From an uncultured Planctomycetaceae bacterium (lineage in GTDB: Bacteria; Planctomycetota; Phycisphaerae; UBA1845; UTPLA1), in NCBI GenBank assembly GCA_938008425.1, contig CALLKH010000053.1:1-25767 (forward strand): a stretch of DNA of 25,767 bases, given 5' to 3'. Of this stretch, positions 13,875 to 23,062 are shown in pieces. The notes under the pieces were generated by a model. That model made no database searches, was not told the origin of the DNA, and was given only the letters and a program-made list of their open reading frames with translations. Position 1 is the first letter of the stretch; each line of letters starts with the position of its first letter. Position numbers and translations under genes: made by a program.

Positions 13875-16313
13875 ATGAGCATTTTCGCGAGACAATTCGA
13901 TCGGGGCTGTTTCAAGCGCCGCGCCGCGCTCGCGTGCCTGTTCGCATTGATCCTCGGCTCCGCGTCGGACGCATCGGCGCAGGTCAAGGGACGATTTCGG
14001 CGCGTGGGGCTCTTCGAAGGGTCCAATCCGATTGTTCGGGCGGGCGCGACATCGTTCGTCGAAGTCGAGTTCGCGTGGACGGGCACCCAGGCATTCCAGG
14101 GAGAGGCGCGGGTGTCGCGGCAGGATCGCGACGGCGACGTGGTCGTCTCGGCGCAGGAGGTCGGGCTCACGCCGGACGGCGCCTGGAAGCCGGTTCAAAT
14201 CTACTTTTTTCCGACATCGGTCGGCGTCGACAACGTGATAAAGGTTCGCCTCTTCGATGAAGAGGGAACGATGGTCAAGATCATCACCGACGTCGGCGAT
14301 TCGGTCACCGAACTGGAATCGCCGCCTTTCACCGACCAGCCCATCCCCGACGGGCTGCTGATCATCGACCTCAGTTCGAAGCGGCTGCCCCATGTGCTCG
14401 GCCTCGATACCGGGCGCAGCGTTCGGGTCGAGTTCTGTCCGCGACTGGTTCGCTCGCTTGCTCCTCGCGAACTGCCGAACGAGTGGCAGGGGCTTGAGGC
14501 GGTGGATGCAATTGTCTGGGATGACGCCGACCCGGTGGACGTTTCCGATCGACAGCTTGATTCGCTGATCAAGTGGGTTGAGAACGGCGGATCGCTCCTC
14601 ATCACCTCGGGCAGAAACTGGCAGATGCTGGCGGGGTCGACACTGGCCGAACATCTGCCGGTCAAGATCACGGGGTCAAGCGAAGTCCAGGAGGTTCAGG
14701 AGTTCACCGGCGGAATCGTCAAGAACGAAGTCTATTCCGCGGCGCTGAGCAAGCGCTATCGCAAAAAGCCGGTGATCCGCTCCGAGATGCGGCCGCAGGC
14801 CGGGGCGATCGGCATTCCGTTTGATTCGAAAGGGCTGTCGCCGATTGCGTACCGTCGGGCGCTCGGGCGCGGAAATCTGACGTTTGTGGGCGCCTCTTTG
14901 CGGGAACTGCTCCCGCCGCCGTCGAAGGCGATCGGGTTTCTTGAGGGTTCGCAGGACGTCAAAGATGCCCAGGCCTCCCGCATTCAGGAGTTTCAGGACA
15001 TCTGCGACAAGGTCGTTGCCCTGAACTTTCTGGCACTGCCCAAATCACAATCGTCCGACTATCCGGCGATGAGCACCAACCTGTTCGAACAGCTCTCAAG
15101 TTCGATCAGCTTCAAGGGGCTGGGATTCGCCTTCCTGATGTTCGCGATCCTGTTCGCCGTGGCGTACATCATCTCCGCCATCGGCTCGCACATGTATCTC
15201 AAGCATCGCGACATACCGCAGCACAGCTGGTCGGCCTTCGCGATCGTGAGCCTGCTGGCATCGGTGATCGGCCTCGGCATGGTCTGGACACTCCGCGGCC
15301 TGACGACGAAGGTGCGGCAGACGACGGTGATCGACTCCCACGCGGGCATGAACTACGGCTGGGGCATGTGTCTCTTCGGCGTGAAGACGCCGGATCACAC
15401 GCGATTGAACCTGCGACTGCCGTCGGGCTACGAATCGACTGAGCCGGGGCTCCTGCGCGCCCTGCCGCGATCGACGAATCGAGACGAGGAGGCGACGTTC
15501 GTTGCGTCTGACACCTATCGGGCGGAATTGCATGGGACGCAGCTTGCGGGTGTGCCGGTTCGTGCGACGCTGAAGGAGTTCTCCGGCCGCTGGCATGGTC
15601 CGATGACCGGGTCGCTGGATGCCCGGCTGGTGGTTCCGCGCGGCGAGACAGTTCGGTTCGGCGAGGGCAGCTACATCCACAACAACACCGGCGTCACGCT
15701 GGAGGATTGCTGGATTTTCGAAGGCCGGCAGGAAATCGCGGGCGAAGCGGGCGTCGTGACCACCCGATGCCTCAGGCTCGGCACGCTGGAGAAGTCGGGT
15801 GAGGATTCAATGCTCGACGGACCGACGCTGCATCGCCGACTCTATTTCGCGCCGAGGTCCGCCGACGCCGATCCCGATGCACCGTTGCTGCCCTACCCGG
15901 AGACGCGCTTCAATCTGAAGACCATTATGGGCGACTGGCGACGCGGGCTGAGCAACTGGTCGCTGACCGGCGACAACTCAACCCAGCAGGTTCAGTTGAG
16001 CGCGACCCAGGAATACGACCTGATCAAGCTGCTTTCGTTCTTTGATCTCAGTGACATGGCGGACACGAATCGAATCCGCCTGAGTCGATCATACGGCCGC
16101 GTCCTCGATTGTTCGCACCAGGTGACGCAGGAGACGGCCATTTTGATCGGCTATTCGTCGGAACCGTCGCCGGCGAAGCTGGAGGTGAACGGATCGGTCA
16201 AGGCGCCGGAGAAGAGCATCACGATTTATCGATTTGTGATTCCGGTCGAACGGCCGCGGGGAGCGGAGGGTGAACCCTCCTCCGGAGACAAGCGTGATAG
16301 TACAGACGATTAA
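13875..16313 (+). CDS. Membrane-anchored periplasmic protein of an ABC cluster, unknown function
   Basis: 812 residues from ATG 13875, where a signal peptide begins (cleavage likely after ASA-35); upstream in-frame sequence overlaps the MazG gene in another frame and is not credible. Residues about 40-150 look like a beta-sandwich; about 150-400 contain a Rossmann-like stretch (GLLIIDLSS, LEAVDAIVWDDADPVD, LIKWVENGGSLLITSGRNW) that resembles the glutamine-amidotransferase-like domains found next to ABC-2 transporters. Two membrane helices lie at about 414-437 and 452-474, followed by a large beta-rich C-terminal part. No catalytic triad is visible. The stop overlaps the ATPase start by about 20 bases, so the two are translationally coupled. 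By position it probably acts as the periplasmic partner of the ABC system, much as GldG-type proteins do, which is inference. Confidence 0.72.
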   Translation: MSIFARQFDRGCFKRRAALACLFALILGSASDASAQVKGRFRRVGLFEGSNPIVRAGATSFVEVEFAWTGTQAFQGEARVSRQDRDGDVVVSAQEVGLTPDGAWKPVQIYFFPTSVGVDNVIKVRLFDEEGTMVKIITDVGDSVTELESPPFTDQPIPDGLLIIDLSSKRLPHVLGLDTGRSVRVEFCPRLVRSLAPRELPNEWQGLEAVDAIVWDDADPVDVSDRQLDSLIKWVENGGSLLITSGRNWQMLAGSTLAEHLPVKITGSSEVQEVQEFTGGIVKNEVYSAALSKRYRKKPVIRSEMRPQAGAIGIPFDSKGLSPIAYRRALGRGNLTFVGASLRELLPPPSKAIGFLEGSQDVKDAQASRIQEFQDICDKVVALNFLALPKSQSSDYPAMSTNLFEQLSSSISFKGLGFAFLMFAILFAVAYIISAIGSHMYLKHRDIPQHSWSAFAIVSLLASVIGLGMVWTLRGLTTKVRQTTVIDSHAGMNYGWGMCLFGVKTPDHTRLNLRLPSGYESTEPGLLRALPRSTNRDEEATFVASDTYRAELHGTQLAGVPVRATLKEFSGRWHGPMTGSLDARLVVPRGETVRFGEGSYIHNNTGVTLEDCWIFEGRQEIAGEAGVVTTRCLRLGTLEKSGEDSMLDGPTLHRRLYFAPRSADADPDAPLLPYPETRFNLKTIMGDWRRGLSNWSLTGDNSTQQVQLSATQEYDLIKLLSFFDLSDMADTNRIRLSRSYGRVLDCSHQVTQETAILIGYSSEPSPAKLEVNGSVKAPEKSITIYRFVIPVERPRGAEGEPSSGDKRDSTDD

Positions 16314-17223
16314 CCTGACCAAGCGCTATGGCAAGCTGGTGGCACTGAACGGCCTGCACCTCAACATCGAGGAGGGCGAGTGCTTCGGCTACATCGGCCC
16401 GAACGGCGCCGGCAAGACCACGACGATTCGCATCCTCGCGACGCTGCTTCAGCCGACCTGGGGCGAGGCGAAGGTCTGCGGCTACACCGTGGGATACGAG
16501 TCGCGCATCATCCGGCCGCTCATGGGCTACGTGCCAGACTTCTTCGGCGCATACGAAGACATGGTGGTGCAGGAGTACCTGGAGTTCTTCGCCGCGGCGT
16601 ACAACATCCAGGGCGATCAGCGCCGCCGGGTGGTGGGCGACGTGCTGGAACTGACCGATCTCGCCTACAAGCGTGACGCGCTGGTGGACAGCCTTTCGCG
16701 CGGCATGAAGCAGCGCCTTTCGATCGCCCGTGTGCTTCTTCACGATCCGAAGGTGCTCTTCCTCGACGAGCCGGCCAGCGGACTCGATCCGCGCGCCCGA
16801 ATCGAAATGCGCGAGCTGCTCAAGGAGCTTCGGCGCATGGGCAAGACGATCATCATCAGCTCGCACATTTTGCACGAGCTGGCGGAGCTGTGTACCACCA
16901 TCGGGATCATCGAGCGGGGCGAGTTGCTCTATAAGGGATCGATCAGTGAGATCGTCCGCCGTACGAAGATGGGCACGACGGTCGAGCTCAAGGTGGGAGA
17001 CCGCCAGGCCGAGGCGATGGCCGTCGTTCAGCAGTTGGAACCCGTGGCGTCGGTCACCTCGGACGATGGCTATGTGCGGGTGACGATGAAACAGGAGATG
17101 CACGATTTCGGATTCCTGGCGTATGCCCTTTTGAAGGCCAAACTGCCGCTTCAGGAGATTCGCGAGGAGCAGGTGAACCTCGAAACCGCGTTTATGCGGT
17201 TTACAAAGGGGATCGTGCAGTAG
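16294..17223 (+). CDS. ABC transporter ATP-binding protein (ABC-2/CcmA type)
   Basis: 309 residues. Powers the ABC-2 type membrane complex by ATP hydrolysis on the cytoplasmic face. Walker A GPNGAGKT (35-42), signature LSRGMKQ (134-140), Walker B VLFLDEP (154-160), D-loop SGLDP and switch His191 (SSHILHE) are intact. The Q-loop is VPDFFGAY, with Asp82 in the usual Gln place, a variant I have seen in this subfamily. The C-terminal 90 residues are an extension typical of the group. GTG 16294 is chosen because GGAG lies 6 bases upstream; GTG 16270 would add eight residues. It overlaps the previous stop (16313) and precedes the helical secreted protein and the duplicated permease at 18552. Confidence 0.92.
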   Translation: MIVQTINLTKRYGKLVALNGLHLNIEEGECFGYIGPNGAGKTTTIRILATLLQPTWGEAKVCGYTVGYESRIIRPLMGYVPDFFGAYEDMVVQEYLEFFAAAYNIQGDQRRRVVGDVLELTDLAYKRDALVDSLSRGMKQRLSIARVLLHDPKVLFLDEPASGLDPRARIEMRELLKELRRMGKTIIISSHILHELAELCTTIGIIERGELLYKGSISEIVRRTKMGTTVELKVGDRQAEAMAVVQQLEPVASVTSDDGYVRVTMKQEMHDFGFLAYALLKAKLPLQEIREEQVNLETAFMRFTKGIVQ

Positions 17224-17367
17224 CAGCCGCCCCCAGCGGCGCGGCCCAATTCGGGGGTCGGCGTGAGCGAGCCCCGGTCGGCTCGATTGATGAAGATGAG
17301 GCCCGCGACAGGTGGCGCGGGCGTCGGCACATCAATCGGAACGCCATCAAGGGTAGAGGATAGAGTC

Positions 17368-18462
17368 ATGACTTCGCAGTTGAGTAAGTATTGGGCGCGC
17401 GGCGCGGTTGCGATCGCGCTGGCATTGGCAGTCGTCGGGCAGAGGGCCGCGACGGCTCGGGCGGAAGACGGGGACAAGCCGGGCGAAACCGCCGATTCGA
17501 AGGAGGTTCAGCTTCCGGATATCGGCGTTCGAATGACCCCGGCCATCATGAGCGCCATGACGTACCGCTTTTCCGAGATGATGCGAACCCAGCTCGATCT
17601 CGATGACAAGCAGCGCGTCGATGTCGAACAGATCATGCAGACCCACATGGCGAAGCTGGTGAACAACAACGCCGAGATCGGCCGCGAGGCGATCGAGATG
17701 ATGATGGCGACCATGATCCGCAACGACGGGAGGTTCCCGAAGGAAGACGCGGTCAAGTTCGCCAAATTGATCAAGCCGCTCATGCCGGGGCTGCGGGAAT
17801 ACTTCACGAACACCTCGACCGAAATCGGCCAGAAGCTGAATTTCAAGCAGCGCCTGGAGTTTGGCACCCAGATGGGCGTCGTCATGGGCGGGCTGTCGAT
17901 GTTCGAGAAGCGCATGGATCGCTGGGAAGAGGGCAAGGTCAGCGACAACGCCAACCCGTTCTGGGATCCGGGCGACCGGGATCCGGACGCCGCGGAGACG
18001 CCCGCCGATCCGAACGAACATCCGGATCACCGTCGGGCGCGGCTCGAGGTCGAGCGCTGGACGTCGTGGGAACTTCGCATCGACGACGGCTGGGACGAGT
18101 ACCTCAAGCGCGCTTCGGATCACTACGAATTCGACGAAACGCAGAAAACCAGCGGCGAAAACGTCCTCAAGCAGTGCAAGGAGCGTGCGGCCGCCATCAA
18201 GTCGCCGGAGTGGCACGAGAAAATCAAGAAGAATCGCATCGCCCGCCGCCTGACGCGCCGCGCGAACGACATCATCGGCGACGGTCCGGTCGGCTTTAAC
18301 CTGGAGCGCGATTACAACAAGTTGCGGCAGCCTCTGCTCGATCTGGACGAGGAGTTCAAGCGCCGGATCGACGAGTTGCCGACCTCAAAGCAGCGCGAGG
18401 CCGCGAAGCAGAAGGCCCGGAAGTTTCTGGTTGAACACGGGATGGAACAGCCCCCGGTTTAG
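17368..18462 (+). CDS. Secreted helical protein of the ABC cluster, unknown function
   Basis: 364 residues from ATG 17368, which follows GAGGA by about 8 bases and begins a clear signal peptide (cleavage likely after ARA-31); in-frame sequence upstream is not protein-like. The mature part is almost wholly helical and highly charged, with many Lys, Glu, Asp and Met, few Cys, and Trp-rich clusters (KSPEWHEK, ERWTSWEL). No domain is recognised. It lies 144 bases after the ATPase gene and 89 bases before the permease gene on the same strand, so it is probably a periplasmic component or substrate of the ABC system rather than an unrelated gene. Confidence 0.7.
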   Translation: MTSQLSKYWARGAVAIALALAVVGQRAATARAEDGDKPGETADSKEVQLPDIGVRMTPAIMSAMTYRFSEMMRTQLDLDDKQRVDVEQIMQTHMAKLVNNNAEIGREAIEMMMATMIRNDGRFPKEDAVKFAKLIKPLMPGLREYFTNTSTEIGQKLNFKQRLEFGTQMGVVMGGLSMFEKRMDRWEEGKVSDNANPFWDPGDRDPDAAETPADPNEHPDHRRARLEVERWTSWELRIDDGWDEYLKRASDHYEFDETQKTSGENVLKQCKERAAAIKSPEWHEKIKKNRIARRLTRRANDIIGDGPVGFNLERDYNKLRQPLLDLDEEFKRRIDELPTSKQREAAKQKARKFLVEHGMEQPPV

Positions 18463-18551
18463 GCGGTTAGGCAGACCCCGCGTGAATCCGAACGATGTGG
18501 GGCCTGATGACGAACGGATGGCGTCGGCGCCATCGGCTGGAGTAAGCGACA

Positions 18552-20423
18552 TTGAATGCCGTTCTTCGTGATCTGGGACACTGGTTCTGGCGACTCGTTC
18601 CGGCGAATCCGATTCTCGTTCGCGTCGTGATGGCGGGCGGCCGTCGGGAGCGGCATTTCTGGATTCGACTGCTTTACCTGGCCGTTCTCGGTGTGATGAC
18701 GATCGCGGGCGTCGTGATGACGCACTCGGGAGGCGGGGCGTCGCTGGCGGAGCTGGCGAAGAACGCGACGATCGTCTTCAAGTGGGTCTCGCTCATCCAG
18801 CTTGCGATGGTCTGTGTGCTGGCGCCGGTATTCGCGGCGGCGGCCATCACCCAGGAAAAGGATTCGCAGACCTACAACATCCTGCTGTCGACGCCGCTGA
18901 CGGATGCGCAAATCGTCCTCGGCTCGCTTCTGAGCCGTCTCTATTTCGTGATCGTGCTTCTGATCGCAGGCATTCCCCTGTTCTGCATTCTGATGGTCTA
19001 TGGCGGCGTGACGGGCGACAAGATCGCGGAGACGGTCGCGCTCTCCGCCGCGACGGCGCTCCTGACCGGCACGCTGGCGATCGTCATCAGCGTGGTCAAG
19101 ATCGGCACCGGCCGTACGATTTTTTCGTTCTACCTGGCCATCGCGTTCTACCTGATCACGGTGTACGTGCTCGCGGCCCAACCTGCGCTCATTCCGTCCG
19201 AATCGATACCGTCGCCGGGCCAGTCCGATCGCATGAGCTGGCTCGCGCCATTTCAACCCTTCCTCGCGCTCAAGTGCGTATTGGGCGAGACGCCGGCGCC
19301 TGAGTTCGGTTCGGTATCTCACTATGGCTTCCCGTTCTCGTACCTGCTTTCCTACCCGCAGCAGAGCTTCGTGACGATGTCCGTGGTCGGGTCGTCGCTG
19401 CTGATCGGATTCAGCCTCTTCTTCGTCAGACGCGGTGAGAAGGAGGGCGAGCCGACGCTCTTCTCCCGGCTATTCCGACGCGGAAACGGCGAGGGCGGCG
19501 CGGAGAATCTTCAGCGATCGGCCGGCGAGGACGCGGACATCCGCACCCGGAAGCCGCGAAATGTGCTCAAGAATCCCATCGCCTGGCGTGAATCTGTGAC
19601 CGGCGCGGCGGCCGGCGGCGGCGCCGTCACGCGATACTCCCTTTTCGGAGTGGGCATGATTCTGGCACTCGTGCTGGTGATTGCATACTCGAAAGGTTCG
19701 CTGACCATCCCCGAGGTGCGCGGCTGGCTCTTTACGCTCATCGTGATCGAGACATCGATGGCCCTGTTCATCGCCACCACGACGGCCGCAACGTCAATGA
19801 CGCGCGAGAAGGAATCCAACACGATTGAGCTGGTCCTCGCGACGCCGCTCACCAGTTCGAGCATCATCCGCGGCAAGATCCAGGGACTCGTGTATGCGGC
19901 CGGTCCGCTTCTCGTGGTGCCGTATGGAACGGTTCTGGTTTTCGTCTTGCGTGACTTGTTCGCCGGCAAGCTGTTCAAGGACGCGGTGGTGAACTGGGAG
20001 ACGCTCATTTCGATGCCGGTGGTGCTGATCGCCTTCACCATGTTCGCGTGCATGATGGGCCTTCGTGCGTCGATCAACGAGAAGAAGACGATCTCGGCGG
20101 TGTTCAACGCGATGGCGTGGGTGCTGGCGGTCTTCGGGTTCAGCTCGTTTTGTCCCTACGGCGTGCTGAATTCCAACACGGACGCGATGTTCTCGGCCAT
20201 CTTCATGCCGGTTTCACCGTTTTACGCGCTGAGCGCCATCATCAATCCCGAAGCGACGCTCGGCCTGACGGGCGCCGGCGCCGCGGGACAATTGGCGGCG
20301 TGCCGCGTCGCGACACTGGCGGCGTCGATCGGCGTGGCGGGCATCTACTTCCTGATCGGCTGGTCGCTGCACAGCAACATGGTGCGATCGTTCGACATGA
20401 CGATTCGAAAGCAAACGGCGTAA
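18552..20423 (+). CDS. ABC-2 type permease, internally duplicated
   Basis: 623 residues, about twelve membrane helices. Two homologous halves each carry the ABC-2 signature after the second helix: AITQEKDSQTYNILLSTPLT (about 98-117) and SMTREKESNTIELVLATPLT (about 415-434), the region that contacts the ATPase. Fusion of two permease subunits into one chain fits a cluster with a single ATPase gene. The start is TTG 18552, with GGAG 9 bases upstream; there is no better ATG before the first helix (about 36-57). A cytoplasmic linker (about 300-345) rich in Arg, Gly and Glu joins the halves. The cargo is unknown: such systems export glycans, lipids or peptides, or serve gliding-type machinery. Confidence 0.85.
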   Translation: MNAVLRDLGHWFWRLVPANPILVRVVMAGGRRERHFWIRLLYLAVLGVMTIAGVVMTHSGGGASLAELAKNATIVFKWVSLIQLAMVCVLAPVFAAAAITQEKDSQTYNILLSTPLTDAQIVLGSLLSRLYFVIVLLIAGIPLFCILMVYGGVTGDKIAETVALSAATALLTGTLAIVISVVKIGTGRTIFSFYLAIAFYLITVYVLAAQPALIPSESIPSPGQSDRMSWLAPFQPFLALKCVLGETPAPEFGSVSHYGFPFSYLLSYPQQSFVTMSVVGSSLLIGFSLFFVRRGEKEGEPTLFSRLFRRGNGEGGAENLQRSAGEDADIRTRKPRNVLKNPIAWRESVTGAAAGGGAVTRYSLFGVGMILALVLVIAYSKGSLTIPEVRGWLFTLIVIETSMALFIATTTAATSMTREKESNTIELVLATPLTSSSIIRGKIQGLVYAAGPLLVVPYGTVLVFVLRDLFAGKLFKDAVVNWETLISMPVVLIAFTMFACMMGLRASINEKKTISAVFNAMAWVLAVFGFSSFCPYGVLNSNTDAMFSAIFMPVSPFYALSAIINPEATLGLTGAGAAGQLAACRVATLAASIGVAGIYFLIGWSLHSNMVRSFDMTIRKQTA

Positions 20424-20809
20424 GCCAAGGGTACAGGCGAACGACATTTTCAGCGGCATGTGGAGGCGGCGTCTCACGTAGGCGGTATTCGCATCTGTGC
20501 CGACCGTCGGCATTCGGCCTCGCCGTTTAGCCGCCGCCCGTCAGGGCGACGGTGAAGGTGATGCGGGGTCAGCGCCCGGGAGATCGCCGGGCAGTCGTCG
20601 AATCGATTTGTTCGACCGCACCTGTCAGCATCTCACGTGCCTTTCATTTCGAATGCCGAAATGCTGTCACCCTGCCCCTTTGGGGATGGGCTAAGCAAAA
20701 AGGCCCGCGCCGGTCGGCGCGGGCCCTTGCTGAATATCAACTAATCTTATCGCTGATCAATCAGTTCCGTTCCTGATCGACTGATCGATCGTCGCCGAAC
20801 CGACTGAAA
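20424..20809. other. Intergenic region between convergent genes
   Basis: 386 bases lie between the permease stop and the metal ATPase stop. It has the minus-strand terminator at 20697-20725, a 15-base palindrome TGCCGA-CCG-TCGGCA (20498-20512) and CATTTCG-AATGC-CGAAATG (20645-20663), but no plus-strand terminator with a T-run. GATC-rich sequence (about 20750-20795) precedes the terminator on the minus strand. No gene seen. Confidence 0.5.
20697..20725 (-). terminator. Intrinsic terminator of the P-type ATPase gene
   Basis: GGCCCGCGCC (20702-20711) and GGCGCGGGCC (20716-20725) form a perfect 10-bp stem with loop GGTC. On the minus strand it is followed by five T (plus-strand A-run 20697-20701). 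It lies about 85 bases after the ATPase stop. Confidence 0.85.
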
Positions 20810-22939
20810 TCAGGCCGTCGCCACCTGGACCCGCCGGTGGCTCGGATCCGATTGAATCATCTGCTCATGCGTCGCCTTGTCCTCGCCGAAGCGAACCAGT
20901 CTCGCCGAATTGAACACGACGACGAAGCTGGAACCCAGATGGAACGCCGCCGCGACAGTCGGCGAAATGATGTCAAACGCGCCCAGTGCCATGACGGTGA
21001 TGACGAAGAGCACGCCGAACACGAGATTCTGAACGACAACGCGTCGCGTTGCGCGACTCAGGCGAATGAGGAACGGAATCCGCGTCAGGTCGTTGTTCAG
21101 GAGCGCGATCGACGCCGACTTGATCGCCACGTCGCTGCCCGCGGCGCCCATCGCCATGCCAAGATCGCCGGCCGCCAGCGCCGGAGCGTCGTTCACGCCG
21201 TCGCCGACCACCATCACGCGGTGGCCCTGGCGGCGCATCGCCTCGACCAGGTCCAGCTTCTCCTGCGGCAGACAATCCGCCTTGTACTCGGTGCACGCCA
21301 TCTCGGCGGCGACGCGCTTGGCGACGGCCGCCCGATCGCCTGTCAGCATGGCGACGCGGCGAATGCCGATCTCGCGAAGCTCCTCAACCGCGCCGCGAGC
21401 GGCGGAGCGCGTTCGATCTTCGAGGCCGACCATGCCCATGATCTGATTATCCTGCGCCACGAAGAGCTGGCTCATGCCTTCGGTCTGGGCAATCGCGTCG
21501 TTCATGGCGGCCGTATCGATCCCCATCTCCTTGAGGAATGTCTGCCGGCCGACGAGGACGCGGCGGCCGTTGATTTCGGCGACGACGCCCTTGCCGGGAA
21601 CTTCCTCAAACTTGGTGGGTTCGTGATAGACAATGTTGGCTTCGCGGGCGATGTTGAGCAGCGCTCGGGCCGCGGGGTGGTTACTGTTCTGCTCGGCGGA
21701 GGCGGCGAGCAGCAGCAGGTCGGCTCCATCAACGTTGGGCGCCGGGATGAGCCGGGTGACCGAGAGTTCACCCGTTGTCAATGTGCCGGTTTTATCGAAG
21801 ATGACGGCCGTCAATCGGCCGGCGCTCTCAAGGTGCGACACGTTCTTGATCAGAATGCCGAGGCGGGCGGCGCAGCTGAGTCCGGCCACCATGGCGGTGG
21901 GCGTTGCCATGATGAGGGCACAGGGGCAGCTCGCAACGAGCATGGCGATGGCCCGCTGGATGCCGTTGTCGTCGCGCGTGAAGAAGAGCACGAGCGCGGC
22001 GAGCATGAGCACCACCGGCGTGTACCAGATCACGTACTGGTCGATCAGACGCATGATGGGAATGCGGGTGCGTTCGGCCTGGAGAATGAGGTCCTGCACC
22101 TGGCCGAGGGTGGTTTCGTCGCCAACCTTGGTGACTTCGATTTCGAGCACGCCGGTCAGGTTGGTGGTGCCGCTGAAGACGGTGTCGCCGATGCGCTTGT
22201 CAATCGGAAGCGATTCGCCGGTGATGTTGGCCTGGTTGACGGTGGAATCGCCCTTGGCGACGCGGCCGTCGCAGGGGATGTTGTCGCCGGGCCGGACGCG
22301 GACGACCTGCCCGCGCTGAAGCGCGCCGGCATCGATCTCGCGTTCGCCGCCGGACTCAACGAGGCGGGCGGTCTTCGGCGTGAGCTTGATCAGGTCCTGA
22401 ATACTGGCGCGGGCGCCGATTGCGGTTCGCGTTTCGACCAGTTCTGAAAGCAGCAGAAAGAATCCGATCACGCCGGCGGCGCGGTAGTCGTTGGTGGCAA
22501 TGGCCGCGACGATGGCGAGGGCGACGAGTTCGTCCATGTGCATGTGGCCGGTGAGCAGATTCTTGAGCGCCTGCCAGAGAATGCGTGTGGCCAGGAGAAG
22601 GGCTCCGACCATCGCGGCGAGGTTCATGTGGAACGCATACTGAAATTCCGGCGCGTGCTGCGGATCGACGAAGAGATAGACGAGCTTCTGGCCGAAGCTG
22701 AGGTCGCGGATGACGTCGCCGCTGGTGTCGAGGGCGGGACTGAAGAGCTGCACGAGGTAGCTCGTGACAATCAGGATGCCGCCGAGCAGCGTGACGAAGA
22801 GCCAGAAGTTGGCGGACTTGGCCGAGCTGACGGATTCATGGGCATGATCATGGAAGTGATCGTGTCCATGGTCGTGATCATGATGGTGATGGTGATGTTG
22901 CGCCTCGGCGCCCTTGATTCCGACAATCTGATGAGCCAT
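20810..22939 (-). CDS. P1B-type heavy-metal ATPase with His-rich N-terminus
   Basis: 709 residues from ATG 22939 (AGGGAA about 10 bases upstream; ATG 22975 is a weaker alternative). Pumps a transition-metal ion across the membrane using ATP. Residues 15-34 hold thirteen His mixed with Asp, in place of the usual CxxC metal-binding domain, which favours zinc-like or other divalent ions. Eight helices; TGES (240-243), CPC (338-340), DKTGT with phosphorylated Asp382, HP (421-422) and GDGVNDAP (579-586) are intact. The last two helices have VVQNLVFG and H667-LGSS, not the YN and MxxSS of copper pumps nor the Asp-Gly motif of zinc/cadmium pumps, so the metal cannot be named. A terminator follows; upstream on the same strand is an ABC-2 permease gene, 123 bases away. 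Confidence 0.93.
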   Translation of the reverse strand: MAHQIVGIKGAEAQHHHHHHDHDHGHDHFHDHAHESVSSAKSANFWLFVTLLGGILIVTSYLVQLFSPALDTSGDVIRDLSFGQKLVYLFVDPQHAPEFQYAFHMNLAAMVGALLLATRILWQALKNLLTGHMHMDELVALAIVAAIATNDYRAAGVIGFFLLLSELVETRTAIGARASIQDLIKLTPKTARLVESGGEREIDAGALQRGQVVRVRPGDNIPCDGRVAKGDSTVNQANITGESLPIDKRIGDTVFSGTTNLTGVLEIEVTKVGDETTLGQVQDLILQAERTRIPIMRLIDQYVIWYTPVVLMLAALVLFFTRDDNGIQRAIAMLVASCPCALIMATPTAMVAGLSCAARLGILIKNVSHLESAGRLTAVIFDKTGTLTTGELSVTRLIPAPNVDGADLLLLAASAEQNSNHPAARALLNIAREANIVYHEPTKFEEVPGKGVVAEINGRRVLVGRQTFLKEMGIDTAAMNDAIAQTEGMSQLFVAQDNQIMGMVGLEDRTRSAARGAVEELREIGIRRVAMLTGDRAAVAKRVAAEMACTEYKADCLPQEKLDLVEAMRRQGHRVMVVGDGVNDAPALAAGDLGMAMGAAGSDVAIKSASIALLNNDLTRIPFLIRLSRATRRVVVQNLVFGVLFVITVMALGAFDIISPTVAAAFHLGSSFVVVFNSARLVRFGEDKATHEQMIQSDPSHRRVQVATA

Positions 22940-23003
22940 GAGTCTGATTCCCTGTGGAATGCGCCGGCGAGACATCGTCGCCGGATTCTTCGCGCTGTTG
23001 GTT

Positions 23004-23038
23004 CACCCGCGATGGTGTAAACGCGAGCCATGCGGGTG
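23004..23038. promoter_or_regulatory. Hairpin in the leader of the metal ATPase gene
   Basis: CACCCGC-G-ATGG (23004-23015) pairs with CCATGCGGGTG (23028-23038), an 11-bp stem with one bulged G and a 12-base loop. It lies 65-100 bases upstream of the ATPase start at 22939 and downstream of the ABC permease stop. No T-run is seen; a regulatory role is speculation. Confidence 0.4.
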
Positions 23039-23062
23039 TCGGACGATCATGCCGTCCGCGGA

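Noticed and set aside
20837..22447. 536-codon plus-strand frame opposite the P-type ATPase
   Set aside because: Antisense shadow of a gene with every P1B motif intact.
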